NCBI RefSeq assembly: GCF_000730645.1 | Contig: NZ_BBIU01000007.1 | Span: 124,001-188,000 of the forward strand | DNA length: 64,000 bases | Direction of reading: 5' to 3' | From: Pseudomonas parafulva NBRC 16636 = DSM 17004 | GTDB taxonomy: Bacteria; Pseudomonadota; Gammaproteobacteria; Pseudomonadales; Pseudomonadaceae | Shown: positions 19,447-28,940 of the stretch, piece by piece | How the letters are laid out: every line of letters begins with the position of its first letter | Position numbering within the stretch: position 1 is the first letter of the stretch | Notes under the pieces: model-generated | The model's input: the letters and a program-made list of their open reading frames with translations, nothing else | Database searches by the model: none | What the model was told of the DNA's origin: nothing | Program-made: the position numbers and the translations under genes

Positions 19447-21516
19447 TCAGGTATCAAGCATGCCAAGGGCCTTATCGGCGAGCTCAGCCAGCATGAACGG
19501 TTTGTTCATCAGTGCCGTGCCTGGCTGCTCGAGAAACTCCGGCTCGACCTGCTGTTGGGCGTAGCCGGTGATAAACAGGATTTTCTGCTGTGGCAGCTCC
19601 ATCCGTATCGCCTTGGCCACCTGCCTGCCACTGAAGCCGCCAGGCAAACCGATATCGGTGATTATCAGGTCAAACACGTCGCCCTGATGAAACCGTTCCA
19701 GTGCCGTATTGGCGTCGGGCACGTCCGTGACGTCGAAACCACGATCGATCAGGTACTCGCGCATCACTGCACGCAGGTTTAGTTCGTCATCGACAAGCAG
19801 TACCCGCTCGCCGCGGGCTCTGCTCACCGACCGACCCAGATGCGGTTGCTCCTGAGCAATGGCATGCAGACTCCGCGGGAACAGCATGCAAACCTTGGTG
19901 CCCTCGTTCACCGATGACTCGATCCAGGCATACCCTCCGGATTGGCGGACAAAACCGTACACCATGGACAAACCGAGCCCAGACCCACGTCCCATGGGCT
20001 TGGTGGTGAAAAACGGCTCGAAAGCCCTGGCCACATCTCGCGCCGGCATGCCGTGCCCGGTGTCCTCGATGTGCAACGCCACGTAATCACCGGGTGGCAC
20101 CCCGGTTTCGTCGGGGAACCACGCCGTCAGCCGCTCATTGACGGTACGCACCGTAACGCTGCCACGGCCGAGGCAGGCTTCACGGGCATTGGCACAGAGG
20201 TTGATCAAGGCGTTTTCGAATTGGGGAACGTCAACATTCACCGCCCACGGTGCGACATCCAACTGCCATTTCAGGCCTATCTCCGCGCCCAGGGTGCTCG
20301 CCAGCAGCGGTTCACTCTGGCGCAATTGACGGTTGAAATAAATGGGTTTGGGGGCCAGCGGCCGCTCGCGGGAGAAGGCCAGCAGGCGGTGGGTCAACTC
20401 CATTGCTCGCTGCACCGAATCACGCGCCACCCTGACGTAGTCGTCGACCCGCTCAAGGCGTCTCTCGTCCAGCCGGCTCTGCAACAGTTCGAGGCTGCCG
20501 CCGATACCTGCCAGCAGGTTGTTCATTTCATTACCCATGCCACCCGCCAACTGGCCGACCACCTCCATGCGTTCGTTATTACGTAACAATGCCTCGGACT
20601 GGCGCATCGCGAGTTCGTGGTGCTCGGTAACGTCCTGCCCCACCACGGTCATCAAGCCTGCCTCGAAACGCGCGCGCCAGGTAAACCAGTGATAGTGGCC
20701 ATCGCAGTGACGCAAGCGGGTCTCCACCTGGTCCGCATGCCTGTGCTGAAGCAGGCCGTCTACTGCCAGCTGCACCTCGGCGCGGTCGGCTGGGTGAACC
20801 AGCTCCAGGATCGGCATGCCTTGGACGTGTTCCTGGGCCCAGCCAAGGATCCGGAACCAGGTCGGGTTGGCGCCATGCAATTTGAGATCAGGGGTCAGGG
20901 TCATCATGGCATCGTGCGAAAGTTGCCATATCTGTTCGCGCTCGGCCGCGTGGCGCTGAACGTCGCGCTCAAAACCCTCTGCAAGCCTGCGCCAGTGATC
21001 GCGCGCTTCGATGCTGGCCGTGGTTTCGACCACCGTATGCAAAAAGCCAGCAATCTCCCCGCGCTCATCATGCAAGGGTGTGTACCCGAACGCGCACCAG
21101 GTTTGTTCGGCACATTCCCCACAGTTGATGCGCACGGGCGGGTCTTCGACAAAGCTGCTGCGCCCGTTTAGTACGTCGAATACCCAAGGGCCTACGGCGT
21201 CCCACACATCAGCCCACACTGCGTCGAACGCCTTGCCCTGGGCGTCAACGGTTGGCCTCAGGGCGCGGTAGCCATCGTTGGGGACAACCGTCATGTCTGG
21301 CCCCCACACCACTGCACAGGGAAACGGGGACAAATGCGCCATGTCCACGGCAATGCGCAGCGACGCCGACCAGCGTGGGAGTGGCCCCAGAGAAGTGCGC
21401 GACCAATCGAACTGAGTAATCGACACCTGTGCCAGAGCGGCCAGGGCAGCGCGCTGAGCCTGCTGTACCGGGTGCGCCGCAGCCGCCCGCGGCTTGTCTT
21501 TTGCAACCACTGTCAT
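19447..21516 (-). CDS. PAS-containing hybrid kinase lacking the phospho-acceptor histidine
   Basis: 689 residues from ATG 21516. A GTG at 21708 would add 64 residues of low-complexity character, so the start is uncertain. An N-terminal PAS-like domain (about 30-180: FDWSRTSLGPLPRWSASLRIAVDM and VVWGPDMTVVPNDGYR) is followed by a second PAS/PAC (about 200-315). The kinase H-box reads GGMGNEMNNLL where the neighbour has GGVAHDFNNLL, so residue 329, normally His, is Asn (codon 20530-20532). The ATP-binding boxes are intact (NALINLCANAREA, EDTGHGM, GSGLGLSMVYGF), as is the C-terminal receiver (DLIITDIGLPG). It probably cannot autophosphorylate in the usual way, but its receiver could take phosphate from the convergent kinase. 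Confidence 0.83.
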   Translation of the reverse strand: MTVVAKDKPRAAAAHPVQQAQRAALAALAQVSITQFDWSRTSLGPLPRWSASLRIAVDMAHLSPFPCAVVWGPDMTVVPNDGYRALRPTVDAQGKAFDAVWADVWDAVGPWVFDVLNGRSSFVEDPPVRINCGECAEQTWCAFGYTPLHDERGEIAGFLHTVVETTASIEARDHWRRLAEGFERDVQRHAAEREQIWQLSHDAMMTLTPDLKLHGANPTWFRILGWAQEHVQGMPILELVHPADRAEVQLAVDGLLQHRHADQVETRLRHCDGHYHWFTWRARFEAGLMTVVGQDVTEHHELAMRQSEALLRNNERMEVVGQLAGGMGNEMNNLLAGIGGSLELLQSRLDERRLERVDDYVRVARDSVQRAMELTHRLLAFSRERPLAPKPIYFNRQLRQSEPLLASTLGAEIGLKWQLDVAPWAVNVDVPQFENALINLCANAREACLGRGSVTVRTVNERLTAWFPDETGVPPGDYVALHIEDTGHGMPARDVARAFEPFFTTKPMGRGSGLGLSMVYGFVRQSGGYAWIESSVNEGTKVCMLFPRSLHAIAQEQPHLGRSVSRARGERVLLVDDELNLRAVMREYLIDRGFDVTDVPDANTALERFHQGDVFDLIITDIGLPGGFSGRQVAKAIRMELPQQKILFITGYAQQQVEPEFLEQPGTALMNKPFMLAELADKALGMLDT

Positions 21517-21725
21517 CACTCCACTGGGTGGGCCGAAGGCGTCCACGACGCCAAGTGCGCGCAAGGGCTCGTTTGCCTGCAGTACTGACGTTAGCACAGC
21601 GTGGCCCCACCCTCCTTCAAAGGCTGTGACCCGGCCCCCGGCCACCGGCCAGCGCACATCGCCAGCGAGAATTGACGCACGTACCGGGGATAGATCACAA
21701 CCGAACACTCACCACTTTCCCCTGA

Positions 21726-21748
21726 GCTGTAGGCGGCTGCCCTACAGC
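21726..21748. promoter_or_regulatory. Inverted repeat between divergent PAS kinase and CSS sensor genes
   Basis: GCTGTAGG (21726-21733) and CCTACAGC (21741-21748) form a perfect 8-bp inverted repeat with a 7-base centre. No T-run follows. It lies in the divergent intergenic region and may be an operator. Confidence 0.4.
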
Positions 21749-21789
21749 CTGTACGCCCATGAACACTTAGGCTCGACGTTTGGCTGCTC

Positions 21790-22632
21790 ATGTCGATCAG
21801 CAACAAGCCAGGGGCCCACCTCACCATGCACAGAATCATGAACGCCGGGCGCAGCATGCTGGAACTCGTGCTGTTGATGGCCGTAGGCCTGGTGCCTGTC
21901 TTTTCGGGCCTGTTGGTAATGATCTACCAAGTAGAGGTAAAACTCGCGGAGAATGCCGCCATCTCCGTGCAAGAGGCGGTTTTCAGCGTTGACCAGGCAC
22001 TGGACCGCGTGCATGAGGTCGCGGCAAGGGCCCTGCCACTGGCTGGGCAAACCTGCGAGCAGGCCAAAGAGGCGTTGCTGGACCAAGTCGCTAGCCGGTC
22101 CATGCTGAGGTCACTGACACTGGTCAGTGATGGTCAGGCCTACTGCAGTACCACGTCCGATCCACTCAGTGTGCTGTCTACCCTCGCCTCACCTGGGCGG
22201 CTGGTGACGCTTTCCAGCACGTTGCAGGATCGCAACGATCACCTTTTGGTGAACCTGTACCTGCCGCAGGGTCGCCATGGCGTGGTCGCCACTGTCTATA
22301 CCACACAACTGCGAACTGAATTGAGCGCGTTTCAGGACGGCCTGACGCTGATGCTGGATTTCAATGAGCATTACCTGTGGAGCAATGGCGACAGCCTGAG
22401 CGGCATGCGCCCATCGCTGAGCGAGTTCAACCGTCAGGCTGATTCAGCCCAATACGAGTATCGGGTTGTCGGGGGCTACGCAGCGGGCTACACCGCGCGC
22501 GAGATCCGCGAATCGATGCTCAACATTCTGCCCTCGCTGATGCTGGTTGGGCTCATGACCGGCGCCGTGATTTACTTCGCGCTTGGCCGGGTTCGGAACA
22601 GAACGCTGGAAGCCCCGGAGGGCCACCACTGA
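21790..22632 (+). CDS. CSS-motif sensor protein without an EAL domain
   Basis: 280 residues. A membrane helix near 22-45 (LELVLLMAVGLVPVFSGLLVMIY) is followed by a periplasmic domain of about 190 residues and a second helix near 246-266 (ILPSLMLVGLMTGAVIYFAL), after which the protein ends within 15 residues. The periplasmic part has the two cysteines of CSS-domain sensors (in GQTCEQ and AYCSTTS, where the classical Cys-Ser-Ser reads Cys-Ser-Thr). In the usual family members the second helix leads into an EAL phosphodiesterase domain; here that domain is absent and no remnant follows before hpd. The start is uncertain because no clear ribosome-binding site precedes 21790; ATGs at 21826 and 21838 are alternatives. 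A full CSS-EAL protein is encoded 1.4 kb away. Confidence 0.75.
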   Translation: MSISNKPGAHLTMHRIMNAGRSMLELVLLMAVGLVPVFSGLLVMIYQVEVKLAENAAISVQEAVFSVDQALDRVHEVAARALPLAGQTCEQAKEALLDQVASRSMLRSLTLVSDGQAYCSTTSDPLSVLSTLASPGRLVTLSSTLQDRNDHLLVNLYLPQGRHGVVATVYTTQLRTELSAFQDGLTLMLDFNEHYLWSNGDSLSGMRPSLSEFNRQADSAQYEYRVVGGYAAGYTAREIRESMLNILPSLMLVGLMTGAVIYFALGRVRNRTLEAPEGHH

Positions 22633-22652
22633 GCGCCCAGACCCGGCCCTGG

Positions 22653-23729
22653 TCAATCAGTGCTCAATACACCCCGGCGCACTTGATCACGCTCGATGGA
22701 CTCGAACAGTGCCTTGAAATTGCCCTCACCGAAGCCGTCGTCACCCTTGCGCTGGATAAACTCGAAAAACACCGGGCCCAGCAGCGTTTCGGAGAAAATC
22801 TGCAGCAGCAGGCGCTTGTCGCCGGACTGTGCGGCCCCATCGAGCAGAATACCGCGCGCCTGCAACTGATCCACCGGTTCACCATGCCCAGGCAGGCGCT
22901 CTTGCAGCATTTCGTAGTAAGTCTGCGGAGGGGCTGTCATGAAGCGCATGCCGAAGCCTTTCAAGGCATCCCATGTCTTGAGCAGGTCGTCGGTGAGGAA
23001 CGCGACATGCTGGATGCCTTCACCGTTGAATTGCATCAGGAACTCTTCAATCTGCCCGGCGCCCTTGGATGATTCCTCGTTGAGCGGAATGCGGATCATG
23101 CCATCCGGCGCTGTCATCGCGCGGGATGTCAGGCCGGTGTATTCGCCCTTGATGTCGAAGTAGCGAATTTCGCGGAAGTTGAACAGCTTCTCGTAGAAGC
23201 CTGCCCAATAGGCCATGCGACCACGGTAAACGTTGTGGGTCAGGTGGTCGATGATCTTCAGGCCCGCCCCCGCAGGGTGGCGGTCTACACCTTCGATGAA
23301 GTTGAAATCGATGTCATAGATCGAGCTGCCCTCTTCGAAACGGTCGATCAGGTACAACGGCGCCCCGCCAATGCCTTTGATGGCAGGCAGGCGCAGCTCC
23401 ATGGGGCCGGTTTCGATTTCGACCGGTTGCGCACCCAGTTCCAGCGCGCGGGCATAGGCCTGGTGAGCATTGCGAACTCGAAACGCCATGCCACACACCG
23501 AAGGGCCATGCTCAGCGGCAAAATACGATGCAACACTCTTGGGCTCATTATTCAAAATGAGATTGATGTCGCCCTGGCGGTACAGGTGCACATCCTTGGA
23601 GCGGTGGGTCGCGACCTTGGTAAAGCCCAGCATCTGGAAAACCGGCTCTAGCAGGCCGGGGGTCGGGGATGCCAGTTCGATGAACTCAAAGCCCATCAGG
23701 CCCATCGGGTTGTCGAAAATATCAGCCAT
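22653..23729 (-). CDS. hpd: 4-Hydroxyphenylpyruvate dioxygenase
   Basis: 358 residues from ATG 23729 ([16 protein letters not shown]), the exact length of the Pseudomonas enzyme; GAGGA lies upstream. It converts 4-hydroxyphenylpyruvate to homogentisate in tyrosine and phenylalanine breakdown, in the cytoplasm, using Fe(II) and O2. The iron ligands are visible as H162 (IIDHLTHNV), H241 (GIQHVAFLT) and E323 ([10 protein letters not shown]). Two VOC folds span about 10-140 and 155-345. The rest of the homogentisate pathway is not in this window. In P. putida hpd is activated by PhhR; I could not find a convincing PhhR box in the 296-base divergent gap. Confidence 0.97.
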   Translation of the reverse strand: MADIFDNPMGLMGFEFIELASPTPGLLEPVFQMLGFTKVATHRSKDVHLYRQGDINLILNNEPKSVASYFAAEHGPSVCGMAFRVRNAHQAYARALELGAQPVEIETGPMELRLPAIKGIGGAPLYLIDRFEEGSSIYDIDFNFIEGVDRHPAGAGLKIIDHLTHNVYRGRMAYWAGFYEKLFNFREIRYFDIKGEYTGLTSRAMTAPDGMIRIPLNEESSKGAGQIEEFLMQFNGEGIQHVAFLTDDLLKTWDALKGFGMRFMTAPPQTYYEMLQERLPGHGEPVDQLQARGILLDGAAQSGDKRLLLQIFSETLLGPVFFEFIQRKGDDGFGEGNFKALFESIERDQVRRGVLSTD

Positions 23730-23887
23730 GTTCGTGTCCTCATCTGCAGCGAAAATTATGAATTTCCAGTGATTTGGAGGGAAAACGGCGGCGAGCACGG
23801 GATGCCCCGTACGCTGCGGGCGAGGAAATCACCGATGATCAATCTGAACCCATGGTCTGACATAGCGACGCATTCCGGGGGGCTTGA

Positions 23888-23906
23888 TCCTTCCCGAATG
23901 GAAGGA
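23888..23906. promoter_or_regulatory. Inverted repeat in the hpd/CSS-EAL divergent gap
   Basis: TCCTTCC (23888-23894) and GGAAGGA (23900-23906) form a perfect 7-bp inverted repeat with a 5-base centre. It lies in a 296-base gap that becomes AT-rich toward the CSS-EAL gene. It could be an operator; no regulator is known. Confidence 0.35.
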
Positions 23907-24025
23907 CTTATTGTTCTTTTCGTAAATCGATTCTACACAGCGTAAAATCTTTTGTCGCCATCTGGTTCCTCAGCCTGGCATACCAAGGCTATGCTCCTGA
24001 GACTGCCGCGCGGATAGGCCAGAGC

Positions 24026-25612
24026 ATGCCCCTCACCCGAAAAACCCGGCCAGGCTTCGGCTGGCGTTCATTGTTACCTTGGTTCGTAGGTGCGTTGCCG
24101 GCCTTGTGCGGGTTCGCGGTGATGAGCTGGCAGGTCGAGCGCGAGATGCAGGCCAGCAGCCAAGCCACCACTCGCGAGGCCATGGTGCACATCGAGCGTA
24201 TCCTCGACAGCCTGTCGAGCGCTGCCCATACCCTTCTCCCCCTGGCCAGCACCCCGTGTTCCAAAGCGCAGTTGCGCTTGCGCGCCGAAGTGACCCGCAA
24301 CGCTTACGTGCGCTCCACCAACCTGTTCCACTACAACCGGCTGTATTGCACGTCATTGCTCGGGGACTACGACGAACGCGTCAACCCTGACGATTACGCC
24401 GACGGCCAATTGTGGCTGATGACCGGCAATTCGGTAACGCCCGACCATCCGTTGCTGCTATACCGCGCAAGCGAGGGTGACCGAGGCGTCATCAGCACCG
24501 TCGATGGTGAGCACCTGCTGACGGTATTGCGCCTGATTGGCCCGGACCAGGCCCTGATCCTGCGCGTGGGCGATGCGTGGATGGGCCAGGACGGCGCAGT
24601 CCACCGGGGCGCCCCTGCACCTGCGGCCAAGGCCTACGTGGTGCAGGACTCGGCTCGCTACCCGTTCAGCGTGGCAGGGGGTTACCCCGCCGATCAACAG
24701 GGCCGGCTGTTGCGCAGCCACTACCTGGCCTTGCTCGGGCTGCTGTTGGTGTTTGGAGTAGGCGCCGGCCTTGCCTGCCACTGGCAGATCCGCAGGGCCA
24801 ACTCACCACGGGCCGAACTGCGCAGGGCGCTGCAGGCCGATGAGTTCGTGCCCTACTTCCAGCCAGTGGTACGCCAAGGGGACTACCGATGGGCCGGTGT
24901 TGAAGTGCTCATGCGCTGGAACCACCCGCAGGAGGGGCTGGTAAGCCCTGACCTGTTCATTCCCTATGCCGAACACAGTGGCCAGATCGTGGCCATGACC
25001 CGGGCGCTGATGATGCACACGGCGCAAGGCCTGGCACCTTATGCCGGGCTCATGGAAGACGGCTTCCATATCGGTGTGAACATCACCGCCGATCACTGCC
25101 GCGACCTAGGCCTGGTGGAGGACTGCCGCGCATTCCTGCAACATTTTCCGCCTGGTCGAGTGACCCTGACCCTGGAGCTGACCGAGCGCAAGCTGATCGA
25201 GCCTACCCCCGCCACCCTGGAGCTGTTCGTGAAGCTGCACGACATGGGCGTGATGATTGCCCTGGATGACTTCGGCACCGGCCAGTCCAGCCTCAACTAC
25301 CTGCGCCAATTCAAGGTCGACTACCTGAAGATCGACCGCAGCTTCGTGGCGTTGATCGGCGCTGACGCACTGTCGGTTCACATTCTTGACAGCATCATCG
25401 AGCTCTCGGCCAAGCTGGGGCTGGGTATCGTGGCCGAAGGGGTGGAAACCCCCGCGCAGCGGGACTATCTGGCGCGCCATGGCGCGCATTTTCAGCAAGG
25501 CTACCTGTTCGCCAGGCCCATGCCCGCCGACCAGTTTCTGGAAGCCCTGGCCGCACAACCTGGCCCCTCCCAGTTGCCGCAAGGCGCGGCCCCTGAGATC
25601 ATGCGCGGCTGA
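24026..25612 (+). CDS. CSS-motif EAL-domain c-di-GMP phosphodiesterase
   Basis: 528 residues. A membrane helix near 15-35 is followed by a periplasmic CSS domain with cysteines in STPCSKAQ and LYCTSLLG, a second helix near 233-253 and a cytoplasmic EAL domain from about 270 to 515. The catalytic signatures are present: EVLMRW (the EAL motif with Val), GVNITADH, LELTERKLI, ALDDFGTGQSS, DYLKIDRSF, VAEGVETPAQ and QGYLFARP. It should hydrolyse c-di-GMP to pGpG. In the E. coli relatives the redox state of the periplasmic cysteine pair controls activity and stability (family knowledge). RarD is encoded 33 bases downstream. Confidence 0.9.
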   Translation: MPLTRKTRPGFGWRSLLPWFVGALPALCGFAVMSWQVEREMQASSQATTREAMVHIERILDSLSSAAHTLLPLASTPCSKAQLRLRAEVTRNAYVRSTNLFHYNRLYCTSLLGDYDERVNPDDYADGQLWLMTGNSVTPDHPLLLYRASEGDRGVISTVDGEHLLTVLRLIGPDQALILRVGDAWMGQDGAVHRGAPAPAAKAYVVQDSARYPFSVAGGYPADQQGRLLRSHYLALLGLLLVFGVGAGLACHWQIRRANSPRAELRRALQADEFVPYFQPVVRQGDYRWAGVEVLMRWNHPQEGLVSPDLFIPYAEHSGQIVAMTRALMMHTAQGLAPYAGLMEDGFHIGVNITADHCRDLGLVEDCRAFLQHFPPGRVTLTLELTERKLIEPTPATLELFVKLHDMGVMIALDDFGTGQSSLNYLRQFKVDYLKIDRSFVALIGADALSVHILDSIIELSAKLGLGIVAEGVETPAQRDYLARHGAHFQQGYLFARPMPADQFLEALAAQPGPSQLPQGAAPEIMRG

Positions 25613-25645
25613 TTCCACCGCTCCTATCCTGTATTCGAGGCACTC

Positions 25646-26533
25646 GTGTCAAAAGGAATTGTTTCATCGGTCATGGCCTCCTGCTTGTTTGCCGTGATGT
25701 ACTTCTATACGTCCCTGCTCAAGCCGTTGGATGGCGAAGAGATCTTCGGCTGGCGCACCCTGTTGACGCTGCCATGCCTTACCCTGTTCATGCTGATTTC
25801 CCGCGACTGGGCCAGGGTGGGCGAGTTGCTCGGCCGCGTGCGGCGCACACCTGTGTTGTTGCTGGGCATGTTGGGCACGTCCTGGCTGATGGGCGTGCAG
25901 CTATGGTTGTTTCTCTGGGCGCCGCTGCACGGGCGCAGCCTGGAGGTGTCGATGGGTTACTTCATGCTGCCGCTGGCCATGGTGCTGACGGGGCGCATGG
26001 TGTACGGCGAACAACTGTCGCGGCTGCAAAAAATAGCGGTGGGCTGCGCCGCGCTCGGCGTGGTACACGAGTTCTACCAGCACGGCAGTTTTGCCTGGGA
26101 AACCCTGGTTGTAGTCATCGGCTACCCCATCTACTTCGTGCTGCGCCGCCGCTGCCGTACAGACCACCTGGGTGGGCTGTGGTGCGACATGTGCCTGCTG
26201 CTGCCCTGGGCGCTGTACTTCGTTGCCCAGGGGCCGCTGTCCAGTGCCGACATGCAGGCTCACCCCGGCCTGTACCTGCTCATTCCGGTACTTGGGGCGA
26301 TCAGCGCCTCGGCCCTGATCGCCTACGTACTGGCCAGCCGGCTACTGCCCTTCAGCCTGTTCGGCCTGCTCAGCTACGTCGAGCCCGTGTTGCTGGTGGG
26401 CGTAGCCTTGCTGCTGGGTGAAACCATCGGCCCGGACCAGTGGCTCACCTACCTGCCCATCTGGGCGGCGGTGCTGGTGCTGGTGCTTGAAGGCTTCAAG
26501 CACCTGATGCGTCAGCGTCGTCGCTCGGTATGA
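25646..26533 (+). CDS. rarD: RarD-like EamA-family transporter
   Basis: 295 residues with about ten hydrophobic helices, starting at GTG 25646 (CGAGG upstream). The N-terminus [20 protein letters not shown] and the first segment ending [14 protein letters not shown] match RarD, and [16 protein letters not shown] and [16 protein letters not shown] are typical of that EamA subgroup. It is an inner-membrane transporter historically called chloramphenicol-sensitive protein; the substrate is not established. Its last 38 bases overlap the convergent TerC-like gene. Confidence 0.85.
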   Translation: MSKGIVSSVMASCLFAVMYFYTSLLKPLDGEEIFGWRTLLTLPCLTLFMLISRDWARVGELLGRVRRTPVLLLGMLGTSWLMGVQLWLFLWAPLHGRSLEVSMGYFMLPLAMVLTGRMVYGEQLSRLQKIAVGCAALGVVHEFYQHGSFAWETLVVVIGYPIYFVLRRRCRTDHLGGLWCDMCLLLPWALYFVAQGPLSSADMQAHPGLYLLIPVLGAISASALIAYVLASRLLPFSLFGLLSYVEPVLLVGVALLLGETIGPDQWLTYLPIWAAVLVLVLEGFKHLMRQRRRSV

Positions 26534-28067
26534 GCCGTACCTGACGTACCCGCCGTTCTTCCACGGCTTCGACCACCAGCGTCCAGCCGTTCCATGCCAG
26601 GCGGTCGCCGACCATGGGCAGGCGGTCCAGCAAGCTCATGACCAGCCCCGCCAAGGTCTGGTAGTCCTCGGTGGCCCGGGCGCTGAAGCCGGTGCGGGCG
26701 TGGACCTGGCTGAGGTTCATTGCCCCGCTGATCACAAACCCCTGCCCGTCCTGGACAAAGCTCGGGCCTTCGACCTCGCTGGCGTCCGGCAACTCGCCGG
26801 CGATGGATTCGAGGATATCGGTCATGGTCAGCAGGCCGGTGAAGTCACCGAACTCGTTGACCACGAACGCGATGTGAGTGGACTTGCCACGCATCTGCTC
26901 CAGCGCGTTGAGGATGCTGAAGCTCTCCAGCAGGTTCAACGGCGCCCGCACCAGCCCTTCCAGGTCCGGCTGGCTACCAGACAGCAACTCTTTGAGCAGC
27001 TCCTTCTTGTGCACAAAGCCCAGCGGTTCGTCCACGCGGCCATCGCGGATCAACGGCAAGCGCGAGTAAGGCGAATGGACCAACGCGCGGGCAATGGCGT
27101 CAGCCGGCTGGGCAAGGTCGAGCAGGTCGACTTCGGCACGTGCCGTCATCACCGTGCGAATAGGGCGTTCGGCCAGGTTCAGTACCCCGCTGATCATCAC
27201 CCGCTCGCGGCGGTCGAACAGCACCTGCTCCTCGCCGCCCTCGACCAGGTCGGCGATTTCCTCACCCACTTCGTCCGCTTCCACGCGGCGCCCGCCCAAC
27301 AGGCGCAGCACGGCGTGCGCGGTACGCTCACGCAGCGGCCGGTGCTGTTGCAGGCTGCGTTTGCGGCGGGCCCGGGCCAACTGGTTGAACAGTTCGATCA
27401 GGATCGAGAAGCCAATGGCCGCGTACAGGTAGCCTTTGGGAATGTGGAACCCCAGGCCCTCGGCGGTCAGGCTGAAACCGATCATCATCAGGAAGCCCAG
27501 GCACAGCATGATCACTGTGGGGTGCGCGTTGACGAAGCGTGTCAGCGGCTTGCTGGCGACGATCATGATGCCGATCGAGAAGATCACCGCGATCATCATC
27601 ACCGACAGGTGTTCCACCATGCCCACCGCCGTGATCACAGCATCGAGCGAGAACACCGCATCGAGCACCACGATCTGCGCGACGATCGGCCAGAAAGCCG
27701 CATGCCGGGCTGCGCCGCTGGCCTGGGTCACATGGCCCTCCAGCCGCTCGTGCAGTTCCATGGTGGCCTTGAACAACAGGAACACACCACCGAACAGCAT
27801 GATCAGGTCACGGCCCGAGAAGCTCTTGTCGAACACTTCGAACAGCGGCGCCGTCAGGGTGACCATCCAGGAAATACTGGCCAGCAGGCCCAGGCGCATG
27901 ATCAGGGCCAGGCTCAGGCCAATGACCCGCGCGCGATCGCGCTGATGAGGGGGCAGCTTGTCTGCCAGGATGGCAATGAACACCAGGTTATCGATACCCA
28001 GTACCAGTTCAAGCACGATAAGCGTCAGCAGGCCTAGCCAGGCCGTGGGATCGGCAAGCCATTCCAT
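26496..28067 (-). CDS. TerC-type membrane protein with CBS pair and CorC domain
   Basis: 523 residues from ATG 28067 ([27 protein letters not shown]). The frame is open further upstream, but the extra 76 residues do not resemble the family. A TerC-like membrane domain of about seven helices (1-240) carries conserved acidic motifs [10 protein letters not shown] and [15 protein letters not shown]. It is followed by a CBS pair (about 300-430, [20 protein letters not shown] and [27 protein letters not shown]) and a CorC/HlyC transporter-associated domain (about 440-515). The layout matches E. coli YoaE/YegH. TerC relatives are linked to manganese export, so a role in metal-ion homeostasis is possible but not shown. 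The 291 bases upstream are AT-rich and contain its promoter region. Confidence 0.87.
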   Translation of the reverse strand: MEWLADPTAWLGLLTLIVLELVLGIDNLVFIAILADKLPPHQRDRARVIGLSLALIMRLGLLASISWMVTLTAPLFEVFDKSFSGRDLIMLFGGVFLLFKATMELHERLEGHVTQASGAARHAAFWPIVAQIVVLDAVFSLDAVITAVGMVEHLSVMMIAVIFSIGIMIVASKPLTRFVNAHPTVIMLCLGFLMMIGFSLTAEGLGFHIPKGYLYAAIGFSILIELFNQLARARRKRSLQQHRPLRERTAHAVLRLLGGRRVEADEVGEEIADLVEGGEEQVLFDRRERVMISGVLNLAERPIRTVMTARAEVDLLDLAQPADAIARALVHSPYSRLPLIRDGRVDEPLGFVHKKELLKELLSGSQPDLEGLVRAPLNLLESFSILNALEQMRGKSTHIAFVVNEFGDFTGLLTMTDILESIAGELPDASEVEGPSFVQDGQGFVISGAMNLSQVHARTGFSARATEDYQTLAGLVMSLLDRLPMVGDRLAWNGWTLVVEAVEERRVRQVRLIPSDDADASGA

Positions 28068-28358
28068 TAGCGGATACTCACGTGGGAAAGGGCAACAGGA
28101 GAGGTAAAGCAGGGCCAGGAAGGCCGGAGACGGTGGGGCGCCACGAAGGTGCTCATTGATGACCTGGATAACAATTAGGGAAAATAATCCTACAAGCACA
28201 GCAGGTTTTTCAGTTAGCGCAAAACTATTACAAACCTTTAGCAACTGATGCCAAGGCAGGCTCCATCCCGCTCTACGAGCGAAGAGCACTTCCATTCAAT
28301 ACTGGCAACGCCCTATCCCTGAACATTCACCCAGCATTCAACCACAGGGATAGCATTC
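28068..28358. other. AT-rich divergent intergenic region (TerC-like / LysE-like)
   Basis: No gene is visible. The stretch around 28165-28245 is AT-rich compared with its neighbours and probably holds the two divergent promoters. I saw no convincing palindrome or RNA structure. Confidence 0.5.
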
Positions 28359-28940
28359 ATGAGCGTTGCAGTTTCGATGGCCGCCTTTGCGCTGGCCGCT
28401 TCTATTTCACCCGGCCCCGTCAATGTCGTGGCCCTGGGCAGCGGCGCCCGCCATGGGCTCCGAGCCAGCCTCGGGCATGTCGCCGGCGCCACCCTTGGGT
28501 TTTGCCTATTGCTGGTATTGGTAGGCTGCGGGGTCCACCAGCTACTGACCCGTTTGCCGGCGGTAGCCGGTTTGCTCCATGCAGGCGGTGTGGTGTTTCT
28601 GCTGTACCTGGCGTGGAAACTGGCCATGGACGATGGAAAACTGGGGGATGCCCACATCGGCCGGCCACCTTCAGCTTGGCACGGGGCGGCGATGCAGTGG
28701 CTCAACCCCAAGGCCTGGCTGGCGGCGGTCGCTGGCGTAGGCGCCTACACTGGCGGCGAACAACAACTGCTGTGGCTCTTCACCTGGATTTACGGGCCTA
28801 TCTGTTTCGTTTCAGTGGCCGCGTGGGCCTGGGCTGGCAGCCTGATTCGCAAGCGGCTTGAAACGCCAGCCCATCTGCGCGTGCTCAACCGCACCTTGGC
28901 GGCATTGCTGGTGGTCAGTGCGCTCTACCTGCTCAGGTAG
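28359..28940 (+). CDS. LysE/RhtB-family exporter
   Basis: 193 residues, about six helices, the usual length for LysE/RhtB amino-acid or metabolite exporters. The N-terminal segment AAFALAASISPGPVNVVALGSGARHGLRASLGHVAGATLGF contains the family's conserved SPGP motif, and QWLNPKAWLAAVAGVGAY matches the second conserved loop. It is an inner-membrane exporter with unknown substrate. It ends convergent with, and 8 bases inside, the AraC-type gene. Confidence 0.88.
   Translation: MSVAVSMAAFALAASISPGPVNVVALGSGARHGLRASLGHVAGATLGFCLLLVLVGCGVHQLLTRLPAVAGLLHAGGVVFLLYLAWKLAMDDGKLGDAHIGRPPSAWHGAAMQWLNPKAWLAAVAGVGAYTGGEQQLLWLFTWIYGPICFVSVAAWAWAGSLIRKRLETPAHLRVLNRTLAALLVVSALYLLR

Noticed and set aside
23730..24025. 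PhhR (TyrR-like) box for hpd
   Set aside because: GTAAA-TCGAT-TCTAC near 23924-23940 resembles half of the TGTAAA-N6-TTTACA site, but the spacing is 5 rather than 6 and one arm is mismatched.
24890..24920. Degenerate EAL motif (EVL) in the CSS-EAL protein
   Set aside because: The Ala-to-Val change is tolerated, and all other catalytic signatures are present, so loss of activity is not supported.
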